From JAUXJB01 sp965226855 (lineage in GTDB: Bacteria > Myxococcota_A > UBA9160 > SZUA-336), in NCBI GenBank assembly GCA_965226855.1, contig CBDDEE010000031.1:186001-250000 (forward strand): 64,000 nucleotides of DNA. The letters are read 5' to 3'. Of this stretch, positions 60,513 through 64,000 are shown piece by piece. The notes under the pieces are model-generated. The model saw only the letters and a list, made by a program, of their open reading frames with translations. It was not told where the DNA came from and ran no database searches. Position 1 is the stretch's first letter. Each line of letters starts with the position of its first letter. Both the position numbers and the translations under genes were made by a program.

Positions 60513-61697
60513 TCACGGTCTGTCGGGCAGATACCGTTCCGTCAGAAGGTCTTGGCGCGTCTCGAGAGACACCTCCAAACCGCGGACGAAGACGTGCACT
60601 GCCCAGCTCGTGAGCTCGAGCGGATCCCCGTTCCAGACGACCAGATTGGCCAGCGCACCGGGGCGGATCGATCCGGAGTCGATGACCTTGAAGATCCGCG
60701 CCGGAGCGCTCGTGATCGCTGCGAGCGCCGCCTCGTAGGGGTAACCCTCCGCCACCGCGTTCCCCGCGACGTGGCGCAGCCGGGAGGCGTAGTGGGGTCC
60801 CCTGCTGTACGTGAAGGCGACCGTGACACCAGCCTGGTGCAAGCGGAGCGCGTTGTCATCGCGGCCGCGCAGCGAATCAAAACCATACGGGAGGTTCAAG
60901 CTGGGGTCGAGGAGCACCGGCACCTCCGCCGCCGCGATCTCGGCAGCGACGGCCCAGCCCTCACGAGCTCCCGCGAGCACACCGGACAGCTCGTACTCGC
61001 GGATGATCTCGAGTGTGGTCTTGATGTCGGTCGCGCGGTCGACCTGGAACACGACGGGAAGCTCTCCTGCCAGAGCGCGCGACACCACCTCGAGATCTCC
61101 CGCCGAGACGGACAGAGCTCGCAAGCGAGCGGATATGTAGGGCCCGCGGTTGTCGCGGTACAGGTCTGCATCCTGCAGGACCTCCCGCAGGCGCAGGAAC
61201 TTCTCCGCGCGCGAGCCCCGATGGGACTCGGCCCGGAGCGAGACGTGCAGGGCGAGCGCCTGCCTACGGATCGGCGCTTCCTCGACGGGATCCACCCAGA
61301 TAGAGAGGCCAGACACGAGGCCGCCCGCGGGCACGATGACAGACGACGTGATGCCCCCGAGACGCGCCGGTCCAATCGTGAGCGAGGCGGGATTGTAGGT
61401 GTCCGCGACCCGGAGCGCCGCGCGCACGGGATCTCCATCGGTCAGGGTCGCCTCGACGCTCGAGGGAACGAGCGACACGTCGACGACTCCCAGCCGCGAC
61501 TCCACATTGATCAGGCCCGGGGTCACAAACCCACCCTGCGCATCGATTACGGTCGCGCCCGTCGGCACGGGGACGTCGGGGCCCACGGCCAGCACGCGGT
61601 TCGACTCGATGACGACGACTCCCTGCTCGATGGCGGGCCCCTCACCCGTATAGACGGTCCCACCCACGATCGCGACGGCGGCCAGGACGGCGATCAC
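60513..61697 (-). CDS. amidohydrolase-like secreted protein, metal site degenerate
   Basis: A 394-residue protein. The hydrophobic N-terminus (VIAVLAAVAIVGG) may be a signal peptide. Amidohydrolase strands follow (GVVVIESNRVLAVGPDVP; GGFVTPGLINVESRLGVVD; IRPGALANLVVWNGDPLELTS). The usual HxH after PGLI is replaced by NVESR, so a metal ligand pair is lost and the protein may be a non-catalytic partner of the upstream amidohydrolase. The GTG start overlaps that gene's stop. Confidence 0.75.
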   Translation of the reverse strand: MIAVLAAVAIVGGTVYTGEGPAIEQGVVVIESNRVLAVGPDVPVPTGATVIDAQGGFVTPGLINVESRLGVVDVSLVPSSVEATLTDGDPVRAALRVADTYNPASLTIGPARLGGITSSVIVPAGGLVSGLSIWVDPVEEAPIRRQALALHVSLRAESHRGSRAEKFLRLREVLQDADLYRDNRGPYISARLRALSVSAGDLEVVSRALAGELPVVFQVDRATDIKTTLEIIREYELSGVLAGAREGWAVAAEIAAAEVPVLLDPSLNLPYGFDSLRGRDDNALRLHQAGVTVAFTYSRGPHYASRLRHVAGNAVAEGYPYEAALAAITSAPARIFKVIDSGSIRPGALANLVVWNGDPLELTSWAVHVFVRGLEVSLETRQDLLTERYLPDRP

Positions 61698-63040
61698 GGC
61701 TCTGCCCTTATGCCAAGCTCGAAGTCGGAGCGCGGGGACTCGCTCGCCGTGGCCCGGTCGTAGCGGCGCACCCCCCCGATGAACACGAGCTCGGCGCGGC
61801 TGTAGATGCTGAAAGGGTCGCCCGACCACATCACCAGGTCCGCGTCCTTCCCCGCTTCGAGGGTTCCCACGCGGTCCGCGATGCCAAGCACCCAGGCCGG
61901 GTTCGCCGTGATCCAGCGGATGGCGCGGTCGCGATCGACGTCGAGACCAGCCCGTTGCCCGGCAGCCCACGCCTTGGCCGCCTCCTGGTTCAGGTGCTGG
62001 ATGTCTCGGAGCGAATCCGAGTGCAGGGAGACACGGGCACCCGTTGCATCGAGTATGGCGGCCCCTGCCGGTACAGCGTCGAGCTGCTCGAGCTTCCCTC
62101 CCCACCAATCCGCCCACACGACAGCCGCGACGTCTGCACGCTCGAGCTCTTCGCCGATCTTGTAGGCCTCCACTGCATGGTGGAAGGCTCGCGGGGCGAT
62201 GTCGAAGTCTGCAAAGAGCTCCAGCCGGAGCAGCATCTCGTCGGCCCGATAGCAGTGGTTCTGGATGAGGATCTCGCCCGTCAACACCCGCGCGAGCGCG
62301 TCCTTGCCGTAGTCCAGCCCCTCCTCGGATTTGGGCTGATAAGCGCGCGCCTTCTCCAGCTCCTGGCGGAGCATCGCCACCTCCGCCATACGCGTCGCGG
62401 GCGCCTGCTTGCGCGAGCCGTAGATGCGCTTCGGATTCTCGCCACACGCCATCTTCATGGTCACGGGCGCGCCGGAGAACGTCATGTCGTTGACCGAGAG
62501 ACCCGGGACCAGACGCAGCGTCACCCCCTGCCCTCCCACCAGGTTCGCGGATCCGGGCAACACGTGAATGGTGGTCACACCTCCGGCGAGGGCTCGCTCG
62601 ATCGTCGGATCCTGAGGCCAGAAGGAATCCGCTGCGCGCACCTCGGGCTTGAACGGCCCCGTACTCTCATTGCCATCCCGGAGCGCGGCCACGTGCGGAA
62701 CGGGGTACACACCGATGTGGGAGTGGGGATCGATCAGACCCGGCGTGATCCAGCGCCCTGAAGCGTCGATGATCTCGACGTCCTCGGCGACCTCTAGGTT
62801 CGGACCGACAGCGGCGATCTTGTCGCCGCGAATCAACACGTCTGCGCGGGGGAGAGTAGGGCCAGCCGCGGTCATGACCGAGCCCCCGCGCAGCAACAGC
62901 ATCGATCCAGTGACTTCGGAGGTCTCTGGTTTGGCGGCGGGTGCCTCAGCGGGTCTATTTGGGGACCGCGTTGGGCCGAGCGCCTGACAGGCTACGAGCC
63001 AGCCAGCAAGCATCAGCCCCACGAACCTTCCCCACAGCAT
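61694..63040 (-). CDS. amidohydrolase, predicted lipoprotein
   Basis: A 448-residue protein. MLWGRFVGLMLAGWLVAC is a lipoprotein signal with lipobox LVAC (ATG 63040 chosen for this reason; 63061 is possible). The hydrolase has ITPGLIDPHSHIGVYP (metal HxH), ILIQNHCYRADEMLL and VSLHSDSLRDIQHLNQEAAKAW (His and Asp ligands), and LEAGKDADLVMWSGDPFSIYS at the end. It should sit on the periplasmic side and act on a peptide-like or cyclic amide. The next gene is a paralogue with a lost HxH, suggesting a heteromer. Confidence 0.82.
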   Translation of the reverse strand: MLWGRFVGLMLAGWLVACQALGPTRSPNRPAEAPAAKPETSEVTGSMLLLRGGSVMTAAGPTLPRADVLIRGDKIAAVGPNLEVAEDVEIIDASGRWITPGLIDPHSHIGVYPVPHVAALRDGNESTGPFKPEVRAADSFWPQDPTIERALAGGVTTIHVLPGSANLVGGQGVTLRLVPGLSVNDMTFSGAPVTMKMACGENPKRIYGSRKQAPATRMAEVAMLRQELEKARAYQPKSEEGLDYGKDALARVLTGEILIQNHCYRADEMLLRLELFADFDIAPRAFHHAVEAYKIGEELERADVAAVVWADWWGGKLEQLDAVPAGAAILDATGARVSLHSDSLRDIQHLNQEAAKAWAAGQRAGLDVDRDRAIRWITANPAWVLGIADRVGTLEAGKDADLVMWSGDPFSIYSRAELVFIGGVRRYDRATASESPRSDFELGIRAEP

Positions 63041-63098
63041 GGGCCGATTGTACCGGCCCACCTACATCGAGCACCCCCTAGCAGGCAGAAGAAGCGTG

Positions 63099-63404
63099 CT
63101 AGCTCTTGATGTCGAGAACGCTTCCCAGGGTGTCGAGGGCGGTGTCGAGGGCTCGGGCGGAGGCCTCGACCTGGAGCGAGGCGAGCGTCTGCTCCGCGAG
63201 CTGCTCGGCGATGGAGACGTCTTCGGGCTGGCTGGCGCGCCGCTGGGTCGCGCGGGTGCCGCCTTCAGCGACCTCCTCCTGCTCGGTGCGGACGGGGTGG
63301 AAGTCCTTCGTGAGCAGGTTCGCGAGATTGTGGCTCGCGCCCCTCAGCCGCGTCTCGCCGGCCTTGATTCCCGACAGTGCGATGGAGGTGGCATCCGCCT
63401 TCAC
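63099..63404 (-). CDS. miniature flagellar rod/hook-like protein
   Basis: A 101-residue protein with the N-terminal signature of flagellar rod and hook proteins (ALSGIKAGETRLRGASHNLANLLTKDFHPVR, compare SGLxAxxxRLxxxANNIANxxTxGFK). It has the matching C-terminal helix (VSIAEQLAEQTLASLQVEASARALDTALDTLGSVLDIKS). Almost everything between the two terminal helices is missing compared with FlgB, FlgC or FlgG. It starts at GTG 63404. It may be a rod cap-like or adaptor protein; function unknown. Confidence 0.6.
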   Translation of the reverse strand: MKADATSIALSGIKAGETRLRGASHNLANLLTKDFHPVRTEQEEVAEGGTRATQRRASQPEDVSIAEQLAEQTLASLQVEASARALDTALDTLGSVLDIKS

Positions 63405-63652
63405 GTGTCCTCTCCCGTCTCCGCTGATCTCATCGGGACGCAGGTGTAGCGACTTGAGCGGCGCCCGCCGTTCATGTGATACGCCGGCAGCAGACGTGCA
63501 TCACGGGCGCAGCCTGTGCAGCTCCTGCGCAAGAAGGGGCAGCGTTTCTGCAGCTCTCCCAGAAAAGACGCTAAAGGACCTTGCTGACGCCGACGATGTA
63601 GAGGCTGTAGGCCCCGCAATCCGTTCACGGATGTGGGACCCGAGAAGTAGCA
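63405..63652. other. divergent intergenic region
   Basis: About 250 bp between the small rod-like gene and the partial gene. A flagellar sigma28-like arrangement (TAAA at 63572, GCCGACGA at 63589) points to the partial gene, but the spacing is 13 rather than the usual 15, so it is weak. Nothing else is evident. Confidence 0.25.
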
Positions 63653-64000
63653 ATGGAAATAGGCAACCTTCAGAACGGCACGGCGGTAGAGAGCACGGCT
63701 CAAGCGCCGGCCTCGAGCCCGGAGCGCGTTCCTCGCCCCGAGGAGCGCCAGGGTGACGCGGAGGTCACCATCTCCCAGGAAGGGCGAGAACGAAACGAGC
63801 AGGCGAAGGCGGCGGCCGCTCGAAATGAGGAGCTCCGCGAGAGAGCCCACGAGACCCTGCGGAGCAACGAGCAGGCGGCGGCGGAGAAGGAAGCTGTGCA
63901 GCCTGGAGTGATCGCGGTGCGCCTGGGCATGGGACCGACCCAGCTCGAACAGAGGCATGAGAGCTCGGAGCCCGAGGAGGTCGTCCGCCAGGGTCTGCGC
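63653..64000 (+). CDS. highly charged hypothetical protein, 3' end outside the window
   Basis: From ATG 63653 (GAGAAG upstream) the frame runs to the window end without a stop, 116 codons seen. It starts MEIGNLQNGTAVES, has the segment DAEVTISQEGRERNEQAKAA, then long charged helices (AAAARNEELRERAHETLRSNEQ). The VTISQEGRE motif resembles short unannotated proteins found near flagellar genes, and the divergent neighbour is rod-like. No domain recognised. Confidence 0.5.
   Translation, partial: MEIGNLQNGTAVESTAQAPASSPERVPRPEERQGDAEVTISQEGRERNEQAKAAAARNEELRERAHETLRSNEQAAAEKEAVQPGVIAVRLGMGPTQLEQRHESSEPEEVVRQGLR

Noticed and set aside
60513..62447. A 644-codon single protein spanning the second amidohydrolase
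   Set aside because: The first 250 codons are an off-frame reading of the upstream lipoprotein gene; the true start is the overlapping GTG at 61697.
63572..63596. Sigma28 flagellar promoter
   Set aside because: TAAA and GCCGACGA are present but 13 bp apart, two short of the usual spacing, and the -10 has mismatches.
1..64000. CRISPR arrays, rRNA or tRNA genes, prophage
   Set aside because: No regularly spaced direct repeats, no rRNA-like stretches, no complete tRNA cloverleaf and no phage structural genes were seen by eye.

Overview
The window looks like a chromosomal segment of a high-GC Gram-negative bacterium. Markers are a class II (B12-dependent) ribonucleotide reductase, ETF:quinone oxidoreductase, Lgt, lipoproteins, a C-terminally aromatic porin, a PilZ protein of the type common in myxobacteria and a flagellar rod-like protein. 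I infer a deltaproteobacterial-grade lineage (Myxococcota or Binatota-like), but nothing here fixes the taxonomy. Several genes point to coenzyme F420 use (NpdG-like reductase, Ddn-like protein, a decayed PPOX-fold gene).

Layout. 0-18 kb is mostly core: uppP, ssb, PilZ, radC-moaC, a patatin, a CCA-adding/poly(A) polymerase-type enzyme, lgt, an MFS transporter, ETF-QO, a TSP3-repeat lipoprotein set among GC-rich repeats, nrdJ with two NrdR-like boxes and a promoter, an SMP-30 protein, a Nudix hydrolase and a membrane-anchored MutS-like ATPase. 18-24 kb: npdG, DUF971 and a tightly overlapping arginine-succinyltransferase-type operon (M20 peptidase, astA, astD, small pentein hydrolase) that lacks canonical AstB and AstE. 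24-32.8 kb: methyltransferases, a broken DUF1330 gene, a haloalkane dehalogenase, a CmcJ/NvfI-family oxidoreductase, an ActP-type symporter pair and a hydrolase/SDR chimera.

32.8-45 kb carries two apparently identical 1271-bp IS5-type insertion sequences. Each sits in a CTAG target and each cuts off the 3' end of a host gene (a phosphodiesterase and an acetyl-CoA hydrolase/transferase). Between them lie catabolic-type genes (Ddn-like, MDR reductase, VOC, epoxide-hydrolase-like, phosphotriesterase, SnoaL-like, D-aminoacylase-like, SDR) and a DUF411 gene in which an in-frame TGA replaces the first Cys of the CGCC motif, making it a strong selenoprotein candidate.

46-54 kb is partly decayed: an amidohydrolase and a PPOX-fold gene are in pieces, one of three tandem QueG-like Fe-S proteins is frameshifted by a 4-bp duplication, and a MelB-type transporter is frameshifted by a 31-bp insertion identical to an internal piece of the IS transposase gene. 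54-64 kb: a methyltransferase, an operon of glutamine-synthetase-like, gamma-Glu-GABA-hydrolase-like, rsgA and amidohydrolase genes, a divergent hydrolase, two coupled amidohydrolases (one a lipoprotein), and a very small flagellar rod-like gene beside a partial gene at the window end.
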